Positions 16,037 to 23,887 of a stretch of DNA of 24,160 nucleotides are shown in pieces (the first letter of the stretch is position 1; each line of letters opens with the position of its first letter). This stretch comes from Pirellulales bacterium (lineage in GTDB: Bacteria > Planctomycetota > Planctomycetia > Pirellulales > Thermoguttaceae): NCBI GenBank assembly GCA_030642635.1, contig DAOWNK010000012.1, positions 1 through 24,160 on the forward strand, written 5' to 3'. The translations under genes were made by a program, and so were the position numbers. Under the pieces are notes generated by a model. It was not told where the DNA came from. It searched no databases and saw only the letters and a list, made by a program, of their open reading frames with translations.

Positions 16037-16471
16037 ATGCTACTGCGATTGCTGCTGCTGTTTACGCTGGTCCCGCTTGCGGAACTGGCGATTTTGATCT
16101 GGGTGGCCCAGCATACCAGCCTGGCGTTCACCGTCGTGTTGGTTCTGGCCACCGGGGTTGTCGGCGCCGCGCTTGCCCGATACGAAGGATTCCACTGCTG
16201 GCAAAGGGCACACGAGGCCCTGGACGCCGGCCGGTTGCCGAGCGATCCGCTGCTGGACGCACTGATGATCCTGGTTGCCGGCGCGTTGCTGATAACCCCC
16301 GGCATCTTGACCGACATAGTCGGCTTTGCGTTGCTCATGTCGCCGTTCCGCCGGATCATCAAGCGGCGGCTTAAGCGGTGGTTCCTCTCAAAATTCGATA
16401 TCGTCTCCCAACGCGACGAGATCATCGACACCAGGGTGATCGACGTGCCGAGCGAGGAGGATCAGGCCTGA
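16037..16471 (+). CDS. fxsA: FxsA family membrane protein
   Basis: This 144-residue protein has a very hydrophobic start (MLLRLLLLFTLVPLAELAIL), a second helix (about 28-47) and a third region around LITPGILTDIVGFALLMSPF. The latter contains the FxsA signature (LITPGxLTDxxGxxLLxP) and is followed by RRIIKRRLKRW. The acidic tail is cytoplasmic. In E. coli FxsA suppresses exclusion by F-plasmid PifA on phage T7; its native role is unclear. The ATG is 12 nt after the TPR stop and no clear Shine-Dalgarno is seen, so coupling is likely. The 3' end overlaps the convergent ImmA-like gene by 10 nt. Confidence 0.93.
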   Translation: MLLRLLLLFTLVPLAELAILIWVAQHTSLAFTVVLVLATGVVGAALARYEGFHCWQRAHEALDAGRLPSDPLLDALMILVAGALLITPGILTDIVGFALLMSPFRRIIKRRLKRWFLSKFDIVSQRDEIIDTRVIDVPSEEDQA

Positions 16472-17091
16472 ATAGACTTATTTGGTCGTTCCCAAAGACC
16501 ATCGAATTCCATCCGCCTGTGGACAACCGCCGCAGAAACCAAAAACTCGCAGGCTATGTAGCCTTCTATAATATCTCGGACGCCATCGTCGTCGCCGTCC
16601 AAGGTCAATCCGCATTTTTCCGACTTTTGCCTACACTGAAACAACACGCCTTCTAATTCAGCCGGCGGAACCAACACTAGCCCGGCGAAGCAATTCGCAT
16701 GGTACTCTACAAAGCTGTATTCCTTTTCCGATATGCCATTCGTGATTGCATCTTTCCAACTAGTGATGTCGTGAAATTCCAGATGTTCAAACAGGTCAGG
16801 ATGTAAGATGAAATGACCTAGCTCGTGAGCCAGGCTGAACCGGTATCGGTTTTCCCGCGACTCGAAAACATACTTATCGACTCGGATTTCCTGCCTGTCC
16901 TGTGTCAAGTATGCGACAACATCGAAGCTGTCTTGCAGACCGGGCACGGGCACAATGTCCAGCCTAAAGTCAAATTCTACAATTTTTTCGATCGGAACCG
17001 GTATTTCACACTTGGGATTGGACTTATCGAGGAACTCCGCAGCCTTCTCGCGTAGTACCTCCTTGGGCAAGAAGGCCGCTTTGTACGTCAT
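16462..17091 (-). CDS. ImmA/IrrE-family metallopeptidase
   Basis: This 209-residue protein has the zinc motif HELGH (His89, Glu90, His93) and a downstream EYHANCFAG stretch supplying the third ligand. It fits the IrrE/ImmA family, where such proteases cut or destabilise a partner HTH repressor, as in Bacillus ICEBs1 ImmA-ImmR. The preceding gene is an HTH protein, three nucleotides away, as expected of such a pair. The C-terminal half is unlike well-known members. It may instead belong to a toxin-antitoxin-like module. The pair is more AT-rich than the flanking genes, suggesting transfer. Target unknown. Confidence 0.88.
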   Translation of the reverse strand: MTYKAAFLPKEVLREKAAEFLDKSNPKCEIPVPIEKIVEFDFRLDIVPVPGLQDSFDVVAYLTQDRQEIRVDKYVFESRENRYRFSLAHELGHFILHPDLFEHLEFHDITSWKDAITNGISEKEYSFVEYHANCFAGLVLVPPAELEGVLFQCRQKSEKCGLTLDGDDDGVRDIIEGYIACEFLVSAAVVHRRMEFDGLWERPNKSIQA

Positions 17092-17094
17092 TTG

Positions 17095-17478
17095 TCAACT
17101 CCTACGAATCATTTCGATGAATTCATCCAGCTTCTCTGGCGACAACTGCTTGGTTCGCATGGTCCTGAACATTACGGGAAGCTTCTCGACAAGCTCTTCG
17201 TCGGACATGATATCCACCGGAATCTGTCCCTTCCCGGCCGCCGCTAAATCAAACAAGTTGATCCAATCTTCGGACCCACGCTCAACACCAAAGGCCGTTG
17301 CATACTCCTCCAGCTTTTGCTCGCTCTGTGGCGGAGGAAATAACCCTCGTTCCAAACGACTGTAGTTGCCGGGGTCAAAACCGTTCTTCAGACAAAACTC
17401 CCTCAACGTAAGCCCGTGCTTCATGCGTAGCTTTTTCAAAAACTCGCCAAATCGTCCGGACTGTTTGGACATCTTCAT
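17095..17478 (-). CDS. HTH-domain (XRE-like) regulator, partner of the ImmA-like protease
   Basis: This protein is about 127 residues with an N-terminal XRE-type helix-turn-helix: FGEFLKKLRMKHGLTLREFC then KNGFDPGNYSRLERG, ending at about residue 50. Its C-terminal half is helical and acidic and may contact the protease. AAGGAG ends 3 nt before the first ATG (17478) and 9 nt before an in-frame second ATG (17472), so MSKQSGRF may be the true start. It is cotranscribed with the ImmA-like gene and probably autoregulates. Antitoxin-like control is inferred by analogy with related pairs. Confidence 0.85.
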   Translation of the reverse strand: MKMSKQSGRFGEFLKKLRMKHGLTLREFCLKNGFDPGNYSRLERGLFPPPQSEQKLEEYATAFGVERGSEDWINLFDLAAAGKGQIPVDIMSDEELVEKLPVMFRTMRTKQLSPEKLDEFIEMIRRS

Positions 17479-17561
17479 GATCTCCTTTCATACCTTACCC
17501 ACAATCTGCGGGTGGTTCTGTGCAGCATCCGTGGCGTCTCCACCGGCCTCCTGCTGTAAGT

Positions 17562-17589
17562 ATTGTACAACAACTACAACACTTGTCAA
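17562..17589 (-). promoter_or_regulatory. Promoter of the HTH-ImmA operon with palindromic operator
   Basis: On the minus strand, TTGACA (17589-17584), 16 bp, then TACAAT (17567-17562). The predicted start is near 17555, giving a leader of about 80 nt. The palindrome TTGTACAA (17563-17570) straddles the -10, and GTTGT repeats lie in the spacer. That is a natural site for the encoded HTH protein. Confidence 0.7.
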
Positions 17590-17703
17590 TACCTGCTTTT
17601 TGATGCCCATTGCGTGTACGTACGTCACATGGCCCTAATGGCACCCCGCTTATGGGTTAAAAGAAAACGGCAGGGCAACCCCGTCCCCCGTCTTCGCGCC
17701 AGG

Positions 17704-17712
17704 TGATATAAT
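17704..17712 (+). promoter_or_regulatory. Extended -10 promoter of nadA
   Basis: TGaTATAAT is a perfect extended -10 without a good -35. The predicted start is around 17719, leaving only about 16 nt before the nadA ATG. The leader would hold just the AAAGGA ribosome site. Confidence 0.6.
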
Positions 17713-17734
17713 CCACTGAAAGGACCCGCCGGCA

Positions 17735-18856
17735 ATGACACCCACCTACGATCTCCAATTATACGAATCGCTCGACGACGAGACGCTCATCGAGCGGATT
17801 CAACGGGTGCGCGTTGAGCTTGGCTCCAGGCTGCTGATACTCGGGCACCACTATCAGCGAGACTCGGTGATTGCGATGGCCGATCTGCGAGGCGACAGTT
17901 ACAAGCTAAGCGCCTTGGCCGCCGAGAACACCGACTGCGAGTCGATCATCTTCTGCGGCGTCCACTTCATGGCCGAGACGGCCGACATCCTGGCCAACCG
18001 GCCCGAGCGGCTGGCCCAGCGCGACGGCCGACGTGTAACCGTAGTGCTGCCGGACCGCTCGGCCGGCTGTTCGCTGGCCGATATGGCCGCGATCAACCAG
18101 GTCGAGGATTGCTGGAGCCAACTCGCCGAATCGATCGACATCGAGGACGTAACGCCGATCACTTACGTCAACTCCACTGCCGAGTTGAAGGCGTTTTGCG
18201 GCCGGCACGGCGGGATCGTTTGCACCTCGGCCAATGCAGCGGCGGTGCTCCGCTGGGCGTTCGAGCGTCGCAGCCGTGTGTTGTTCTTTCCCGACCAGCA
18301 CCTGGGGCGCAACACCGCCCGGGCTATGGGCATACAGACAGATCAGATGCCGCTTTGGGACCCTGACCAGGCAGAGCTTGGCGGCAACACCGAGGCGGCG
18401 ATTCGCAACGGACGAGTTATACTGTGGCGAGGCCATTGTAGCGTTCATCAGGTGTTCCTGCCGGAGCACATCGAGCAGTACCGCCGCGAGTACCCGGACA
18501 TCAAGGTCATAGTCCACCCGGAGTGTACGGCGGAGGTTGTCGAGTTGGCCGATGCGGCCGGCTCGACCGGTGCGATCCTCGATGCGGTTCAGTCCGCCCT
18601 GCCCGGCACCCGTTGGGCCATCGGCACCGAGCAACACATGGTCGATCGCCTGCGGCGCGATTATCCCCAACAGCATATCCACTTTCTTGCACCGACCGAG
18701 AGCATCTGCGAGACGATGTCGCGGATCACGCTTGCCAATGTGTGCTGGTCGATTGAAAACCTTGCGGCCGGAACGCCGGTGAACGTAATCGAGGTCGCGC
18801 CGGAGACTGCCCGGTGGTCGCTCGAATCGCTTCGTCGAATGCTCGATGTAAAGTGA
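17735..18856 (+). CDS. nadA: Quinolinate synthase
   Basis: NadA condenses iminoaspartate with dihydroxyacetone phosphate to quinolinate, the pyridine ring of NAD, using a [4Fe-4S] cluster. The protein is 373 residues. Motifs are LGHHYQRDSV (39-44 area), FCGVHFMAETA (73-83), LPDRSAGCSLAD, HPEC and ESICETM. The three cluster ligands appear as Cys112, Cys264 and Cys325, in the expected spacing. The start is ATG 17735 with AAAGGA upstream. No nadB or nadC is in the window, so the iminoaspartate supplier must be elsewhere. The divergent HTH promoter lies only about 110 bp upstream. Confidence 0.97.
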   Translation: MTPTYDLQLYESLDDETLIERIQRVRVELGSRLLILGHHYQRDSVIAMADLRGDSYKLSALAAENTDCESIIFCGVHFMAETADILANRPERLAQRDGRRVTVVLPDRSAGCSLADMAAINQVEDCWSQLAESIDIEDVTPITYVNSTAELKAFCGRHGGIVCTSANAAAVLRWAFERRSRVLFFPDQHLGRNTARAMGIQTDQMPLWDPDQAELGGNTEAAIRNGRVILWRGHCSVHQVFLPEHIEQYRREYPDIKVIVHPECTAEVVELADAAGSTGAILDAVQSALPGTRWAIGTEQHMVDRLRRDYPQQHIHFLAPTESICETMSRITLANVCWSIENLAAGTPVNVIEVAPETARWSLESLRRMLDVK

Positions 18857-18874
18857 TGCCACCGACCGCAAAGC

Positions 18875-21091
18875 CTATCCACGACGCGGTTTGAACACCA
18901 CGGTGGCAAGCGGCGGCAAGGTGACCTCGATAGAGGCGGGACGGTAGTGGCTGCCGATCGGCTGGGCGTTTATCCCCGGGCCGTTGCCCATGTTGCTGCC
19001 GTCGTAGTATGACGAGTCGCTGTTGAATATCTCCTCGAACCAGCACACCTCCGGCACGCCCAGGCGATAACCGGTCCGGGGCACTGGCGTAAAGTTGCAG
19101 CATACGACCGCGTAATCGCCCGGGTCTTTTGCACGTCGGATGTAGCTGAGCGTACTGTCTTCGTAGTCGTGGCAGTCGATCCACTCGAAGCCGCCCTGCT
19201 CGAAGTCGAGTTGGTGCAGTGCCGGCTCGCGGCGATACAGTCGGTTCAGGTCGGCCACACACCGGTTAAGTCCCTGGTGCGATTTCCATTGCATCAGGTC
19301 CCATTGCAGGCTGGTCTCGAAATCCCATTCGTTCCATTGTCCGAAGTCGCCTCCCATGAACAGCAGCTTTTTGCCCGGATGCGTCCACATATAGCTGTAC
19401 AGCAGCCGCAGGTTGGCGAACTTCTGCCACAAGTCGCCGGGCACCTGGTCCATCAGCGAGCCTTTCATGTGCACCACCTCGTCGTGCGAGAGCGGCAGCA
19501 CGAAGTTCTCGTGGAAGGCGTAGATCAGGCTGAAGGTCAACTCGTCGTGGTGATACTTGCGATGGACCGGCTCGTGTCGGATGTAGCCGAGCGTGTCGTT
19601 CATCCAGCCCATGTTCCACTTCAAACTGAATCCCAGCCCGCCCAGGTACGTCGGCCGCGAGACGCCGGCCCAGGCGGTCGATTCCTCGGCGACCGTCAGC
19701 ACGCCGGGGTATTGCAGGTGTGCCTGCTCGTTCAATTCTTTAAGGAACGATATGGCCGCAAGATTCTCGCGTCCGCCGAACTCGTTCGGCAGCCAGTCGC
19801 CTTCTTCACGGCTGTAGTCCAGATACAGCATCGAGGCGACGGCATCTACCCGAATCCCGTCGATGTGGTACTTGTCCATCCAGAACAGCGCGTTGGAGAT
19901 AAGGAAGTTCCGGACCTCGTGCCGGCCGTAGTTGAAGATGAGCGTACCCCAATCGCGGTGTTCGCCTTGGCGCGGATCGGCGTGTTCGTACAGCGCGGTG
20001 CCGTCGAACCGCCGCAGTCCGTGCCCGTCGCGTGGGAAGTGCGCAGGCACCCAATCCAGCAACACGCCGATGTCGTTCTGGTGGCACAGGTCGACGAAGT
20101 ACATGAAATCGTGCGGCGTTCCGTAACGGCTGGTCACTGCATAGTGGCCGACCGTCTGGTAGCCCCAGCTTGCCGAGAGCGGATGCTCGCTTACCGGCAG
20201 CAGTTCGATGTGCGTATAGCCCATCTCCTTGCAGTAGTCGACCAGTTGGTGTGCAAGCTCACGATAACTCAGCCATCGAGTAGGATCGTCGCCCGGTCTC
20301 CTCCAACTGCCTAGGTGCACCTCATAAAACGAGATAGGCTGGTGCAGCCAGTCGGTTTGCTCGCGTCGGGCCGTCCACTGCGCATCGTGCCAACGATATC
20401 TGTCGAGGTCCACCACCTTCGATGCAGTAAGCGGCGGCACCTCGGCGGCAAAACCGTACGGGTCGGCCTTCTCAAATACCTGGTCGTGGTGGCGGATATT
20501 GAACTTGTAGAGCGTCCCCTCGCCAAGACCCGGGACGAACAGCTCCCAAAATCCGCTTGGGATGTGCTTGCGCATGGGATTGCGACGGCCGTCCCACGAG
20601 TTGAAGTCTCCGACTATGCTCACACTGGTGGCGTTCGGCGCCCAGACGGCGAAATTCACGCCGTCTATACCGTCGATCGTCCGCAAATGTGCACCCAGCC
20701 GGTCGTAGCACTTCCAGTGCGTGCCCTCGTTCAGCAGGTGCAGATCGTAATCTGTCAGCAGGTGGGGAAACGAATATGGGTCGTGCATGATGCTTTTTCT
20801 CCCCTGTTGATCGGCCGCCTGGATCATGTATCTGGTCGTGCCGTTACCGCGTGGATGAGGACAAATGGCCTCGAACAACCCGGCCGGGTGAATGCGTCGC
20901 ATCGGCAGCGAACGCATCGTATGTGCCGGATCGACTACCCACGCCCTGGTCGAATCGGGCAAAAACGCCCTTACGGCCAACGCCCGACGCCCGGTTTCAC
21001 ATACTTCATGTGGACCGAGCAACTCGAACGGGTTTTCGTGCCTTCCTTCTACGAGTTGAGCAATGTTATCCAGTGCCAAGGTTGTATGCAC
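18875..21091 (-). CDS. glgB: 1,4-alpha-glucan branching enzyme
   Basis: GlgB transfers an alpha-1,4 glucan segment to an alpha-1,6 branch in glycogen synthesis (family GH13). The 738-residue protein has an N-terminal extra domain, CBM48 (about 145-230, VNFAVWAPNATSVSIVGDFN), and the catalytic barrel. The nucleophile Asp416 (GIRVDAVASM), acid/base Glu469 (VAEEST) and Asp537 (LSHDEVV) align exactly with E. coli Asp405/Glu458/Asp526 at a constant offset of 11. The start is GTG 21091 with AAGGAGG 6 nt upstream. It ends convergent with nadA, 18 nt apart. No other glycogen genes are in the window. Confidence 0.97.
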   Translation of the reverse strand: MHTTLALDNIAQLVEGRHENPFELLGPHEVCETGRRALAVRAFLPDSTRAWVVDPAHTMRSLPMRRIHPAGLFEAICPHPRGNGTTRYMIQAADQQGRKSIMHDPYSFPHLLTDYDLHLLNEGTHWKCYDRLGAHLRTIDGIDGVNFAVWAPNATSVSIVGDFNSWDGRRNPMRKHIPSGFWELFVPGLGEGTLYKFNIRHHDQVFEKADPYGFAAEVPPLTASKVVDLDRYRWHDAQWTARREQTDWLHQPISFYEVHLGSWRRPGDDPTRWLSYRELAHQLVDYCKEMGYTHIELLPVSEHPLSASWGYQTVGHYAVTSRYGTPHDFMYFVDLCHQNDIGVLLDWVPAHFPRDGHGLRRFDGTALYEHADPRQGEHRDWGTLIFNYGRHEVRNFLISNALFWMDKYHIDGIRVDAVASMLYLDYSREEGDWLPNEFGGRENLAAISFLKELNEQAHLQYPGVLTVAEESTAWAGVSRPTYLGGLGFSLKWNMGWMNDTLGYIRHEPVHRKYHHDELTFSLIYAFHENFVLPLSHDEVVHMKGSLMDQVPGDLWQKFANLRLLYSYMWTHPGKKLLFMGGDFGQWNEWDFETSLQWDLMQWKSHQGLNRCVADLNRLYRREPALHQLDFEQGGFEWIDCHDYEDSTLSYIRRAKDPGDYAVVCCNFTPVPRTGYRLGVPEVCWFEEIFNSDSSYYDGSNMGNGPGINAQPIGSHYRPASIEVTLPPLATVVFKPRRG

Positions 21092-21120
21092 CTACGCCTC
21101 CTTGCAGTAAACTTGTGTTT

Positions 21121-21642
21121 TCACGCAACACGGCGTGCAAGCACGCCGGCTAAATGGACGAAAACATGTGCGACTTTGTTGTAAGCCGGAATTCTACCGT
21201 ATCTTGCCCAGTCGTGCACCCGTTTGTCGACGGTTGCAGTATGTGGCGGATCGAACCGGCGGCTGCAACAACATTCCAATCGGTGAAACTGCAAAGCACG
21301 ATCCATTCGCCGCCACAGGTCGCAGTTCTTTACCGGCACCATCTCGCCGAAAAACTCCCACCGCCAACCGTTGTTCCGCCACTGCGACAGACCGTACTGA
21401 ACACCCTGACGAATATGCCGGCTGGAACCGACCAACGTGACCCTGGAAGGCTGGTCGAGCGCTTCCAGGGCGCGGATGACAGTGAGCAGCTTGAGCCGCT
21501 CGCCGCTGAGGTTCGGCTCGACATCGGCCGCCTCGAACTCCTCCGAGCCGTCGTCCGAGCGGAGCACAAACCGCCAACGGCCGGAGCAGTCGTTACGATC
21601 GGCCTCGGAAAACAACAGGTAGTGCGGTGTGGGTACACTCAT
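21121..21642 (-). CDS. RNase H-like protein with lost catalytic residues
   Basis: This protein is about 173 residues from ATG 21642 (MSVPTPHYLLF). A longer reading frame to 21750 runs into intergenic sequence. It aligns with RNase HI: FSEA replaces the first Asp region (FTDG in E. coli), ERLKLLTVIRALEAL keeps the Glu48 motif and PVKNCDLWRRMD equals PVKNVDLWQRLD. The Asp70 loop TDSQYVRQG reads GSSRHIRQG, so Asp70 is Ser, and the final Asp134 region is absent. The last residues (AGVLARRVA) are encoded by a palindrome. It is unlikely to cut RNA-DNA hybrids and may bind nucleic acid. No Shine-Dalgarno is evident. I recall similar proteins in planctomycetes, but no search was done. Confidence 0.72.
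   Translation of the reverse strand: MSVPTPHYLLFSEADRNDCSGRWRFVLRSDDGSEEFEAADVEPNLSGERLKLLTVIRALEALDQPSRVTLVGSSRHIRQGVQYGLSQWRNNGWRWEFFGEMVPVKNCDLWRRMDRALQFHRLECCCSRRFDPPHTATVDKRVHDWARYGRIPAYNKVAHVFVHLAGVLARRVA
21131..21155. repeat. Partial REP-like palindrome at the end of the RNase H-like gene
   Basis: CGGCGTGC-aa-GCACGCCG (21131-21148) is a perfect 8-bp palindrome followed by GCTAAAT (21149-21155), matching one arm of the full elements. The left GTTTAGC arm is missing. It lies inside the coding frame and ends at the stop codon region. Confidence 0.6.
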
Positions 21643-21752
21643 CGGGGGGTGGGTAATGCTGAATAATGGATTATTATGTCGCCACAGATTTGCATATCGG
21701 CATTTACGACCTATATTCCCCAGTTTATCTTGTTTTGTAAATGTGCACACAC

Positions 21753-21771
21753 AAAAAACCGCTCGCGGCTT
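21753..21771 (-). terminator. Weak terminator after the GATase-like gene
   Basis: On the minus strand GCCGCGAGCGG folds to a stem of about 5 bp with a CGAG loop and is followed by six T (plus A-run at 21753-21758). It follows the stop at 21775 by a few bases. The stem is short, so the call is modest. Confidence 0.5.
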
Positions 21772-21774
21772 CTA

Positions 21775-22524
21775 TCAAGCGACCATGCGCATCTCGATCA
21801 CCTCGCCGGTGATGCCTGCGATGAACTCCTCGAAGATTCGCAGGTCCAGTGCCGAGGCGGAGTCGCTTTCCGGGTGGAATTGGGTGCCCAGCACCCACCA
21901 GTCGTCCATGGTGCTTTCGATCGATTCGATCACGCCGTCCGGACACCATGCGGTGGCGGCGAATCCTGGCGCCACGTCGTCGACGGCCATGTGGTGCGTG
22001 CTGTTCACACGAATCTCGCCCTCGCCGTAGACACGTTCCATCAACGTGCCCATCTCCACCTCCAGTGCGTGGCGGTGTGCCGGGTCGATTGCGTCCAGAT
22101 GCGGCAGTGCACGGGACATGGCCTCGGGAATGTGCAGGTGAAGGGTTCCGCCCTGCGAGACGTTCAACAGTTGCATGCCGCTGCCGATGCCGAACACGGG
22201 CATCTTCCGCTCGGCAATCAGCCGCATCAGCATCCGGTCGAATTCCTCGCGGCGGCCGTCCAGCAGCCGCATCGACGGGTGGACCATATATCCGTCGTTG
22301 CGCGGGTCCAGATCGGCGCCGCCGCACAGCACGACACCGTCCAACAGGTTGAGCACACGAGTTAAATCATCTTCGTCTTCCAGCAGCGGAATGATGATCG
22401 GAACAGCATCGGCCTTGATAAGTGAGTCGAAGTAGCCGGCATACAGAAAAGCGAACGCGGGTGAATCCTTCCGCGCAGAACGATAATCGACGTTGATGCC
22501 GATCAACGGTTTAACAGCAGCCAT
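21775..22524 (-). CDS. PuuD-like class-I glutamine amidotransferase (C26) lacking its nucleophile
   Basis: This 249-residue protein of the peptidase C26 / gamma-glutamyl-GABA hydrolase family carries GVVLCGGADLDP (residues 63-74), NSTHHMAV and GTQFHPES. These are the substrate Gly-rich loop and the His/Glu dyad region. The nucleophile elbow, usually GICRGMQ (Cys114 in E. coli PuuD), reads GIGSGMQ here, so residue 114 is Gly. The other few Cys lie elsewhere. It therefore cannot use the normal thiol mechanism. ATG 22524 is favoured by AAGGAG six nt upstream; an in-frame upstream start has no such support. It is divergent from the OleA-like gene. Binding, a regulatory role or an altered reaction are possible. 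Confidence 0.8.
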   Translation of the reverse strand: MAAVKPLIGINVDYRSARKDSPAFAFLYAGYFDSLIKADAVPIIIPLLEDEDDLTRVLNLLDGVVLCGGADLDPRNDGYMVHPSMRLLDGRREEFDRMLMRLIAERKMPVFGIGSGMQLLNVSQGGTLHLHIPEAMSRALPHLDAIDPAHRHALEVEMGTLMERVYGEGEIRVNSTHHMAVDDVAPGFAATAWCPDGVIESIESTMDDWWVLGTQFHPESDSASALDLRIFEEFIAGITGEVIEMRMVA

Positions 22525-22682
22525 TTTGCACTCCTTCGTGGACACTTTTTGCGTCCGTTAGGCAGGAAAGCTTGAACTTCGGCGCGACTCCTTTCAGTGC
22601 AGGCTGCAAATCACATGGGAGTTTACGGGTTAGGAAAAGTATTGCAAGGAAATTCCCTATTTTGTGGAGAGCGAATTTTTTG

Positions 22683-22714
22683 CCCACAACATAATGTGGT
22701 TGCTAGCATAGCAA
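22683..22714. promoter_or_regulatory. Twin palindromes upstream of the condensing-enzyme gene
   Basis: CCACA...TGTGG (22684-22699) and TTGCTA-gca-TAGCAA (22700-22714) lie back to back, 60 nt before the ATG at 22775. The second is a perfect palindrome. The spacer is otherwise AT-rich and holds no gene. They may be operators or leader hairpins. No clear -10/-35 pair is called. Confidence 0.4.
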
Positions 22715-22774
22715 GCTTCAATGTGTACCTTTACTGTTTCACCAACACTGGCTATGTTGATGCACGTGGGATCG

Positions 22775-23887
22775 ATGCAATATCAAAACGTTTGCCTGGA
22801 AGCATTTGCGTATACGCTACCCGAGGAGGAGATCACCTCCGAGCAGATCGAGACGTGGCTGGAACCGCTCTACACGCGGCTGCGATTGCCCGAGGGCCGG
22901 CTGGAACTGATAAGCGGCATTGCCCAACGACGGTTCTGGCCGCTCGGGATGCCGCCCAGCGAAAAGAGCGTCGAGACGGCCGAGCGGGCGATCCGAATCG
23001 CTGAGCTTGATAAGCAACACGTCGGGGCATTGATACACGGCTCGGTCTGCCGCGACTTTCTGGAACCGGCCACCGCCTGCGGCGTACACCGTCGGCTCGG
23101 ACTGCCGGATGAGTGCACCGTATACGACGTCTCGAACGCATGCCTCGGGCTGGTCAACGGTATGGTGCAAGTGGCCAACATGATCGAGCTTGGCCAGATA
23201 CGTGCCGGCGTGGTCGTCGGCACGGAGAACAGCCGGTCGCTGGTCGAGACGACCGTCGAGCGGCTAAATGCCGACACGTCGCTAAGCCGCAACGACATCA
23301 AGACAGCGATCGCTTCGCTTACGATCGGCTCCGGCAGCGCGGCCGTGGTGCTGTGCGACCGCGAACTGAGCCGCACCGGCAACCGGCTGCTCGGCGGGGT
23401 GGCCCGAATAAACAGCGCCGGCTGCGAACTGTGCCAAAGCGAAGGTCTCGATGAGTTCATGCAGACCGACAGCGAGACGCTCATGCGCGAAGGAATCGCC
23501 ACCGCGCGGGAAACCTTCGCCGAGTTCCTCGACTGCATGGACTGGAGCGCCAGGGAGATCGACAAGACGTTCTGCCACCAGGTCGGCAGTGCACATCGCA
23601 AGCTGATGCTGGAAACGCTCGGGCTTGAGCCGTCGGTCGATTACTCGACGCTGGAGTTTTTGGGCAACACCGGCGCGGTCGCCCTGCCGATTACCGCGGC
23701 CATCGGCATCGAAAACGGCCACCTCAAGAAGAACGACCGCCTGGCGCTGTTGGGTATCGGCTCGGGCATTAACGCCGTGATGCTAGGGGTCGATTGGCAG
23801 CGGAGCTTGGTCGATAAGAATTCGAGCGGCGGTGCTTCAACGATAAAACCGCGACCGGCGGTCACGACAAGGCCGCCGGTGGTTTGA
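22775..23887 (+). CDS. 3-oxoacyl-ACP synthase III / OleA-like condensing enzyme
   Basis: This thiolase-fold condensing enzyme is about 370 residues. The catalytic triad is intact: Cys123 (VSNACLGLVNG), His268 (FCHQVGSAHRK) and Asn298 (FLGNTGAV). RDFLEPATA with Glu97 resembles the OleA pattern, in which that Glu from the partner subunit acts as base, so an OleA-like head-to-head acyl condensation is likelier than classic FabH. Neither substrate nor partner genes (oleB, oleC, oleD) are in the window. ATG 22775 is chosen because homologues begin near MQYQNV; the frame is open upstream. The last 15-20 residues are encoded by a palindrome and rich in Pro/Thr. Confidence 0.87.
   Translation: MQYQNVCLEAFAYTLPEEEITSEQIETWLEPLYTRLRLPEGRLELISGIAQRRFWPLGMPPSEKSVETAERAIRIAELDKQHVGALIHGSVCRDFLEPATACGVHRRLGLPDECTVYDVSNACLGLVNGMVQVANMIELGQIRAGVVVGTENSRSLVETTVERLNADTSLSRNDIKTAIASLTIGSGSAAVVLCDRELSRTGNRLLGGVARINSAGCELCQSEGLDEFMQTDSETLMREGIATARETFAEFLDCMDWSAREIDKTFCHQVGSAHRKLMLETLGLEPSVDYSTLEFLGNTGAVALPITAAIGIENGHLKKNDRLALLGIGSGINAVMLGVDWQRSLVDKNSSGGASTIKPRPAVTTRPPVV
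23846..23885. repeat. Palindrome overlapping the end of the condensing-enzyme gene
   Basis: AAACC (23846-23850) and GGTTT (23881-23885) enclose ACCGGCGG/CCGCCGGT (8-bp stem, 23854-23861 with 23873-23880) and a 3-nt bulge. The stop TGA starts on the last T. No T-run follows, so it is a palindrome rather than a clear intrinsic terminator. Confidence 0.65.

Noticed and set aside
16462..17478. Prophage remnant
   Set aside because: Only an HTH and an ImmA-like gene are present, with no integrase, structural gene or attachment site in view.
21643..21750. Longer start for the RNase H-like gene (from 21750)
   Set aside because: The extra residues are unlike the family and run into AT-rich intergenic sequence; MSVPTPHYLLF fits better.
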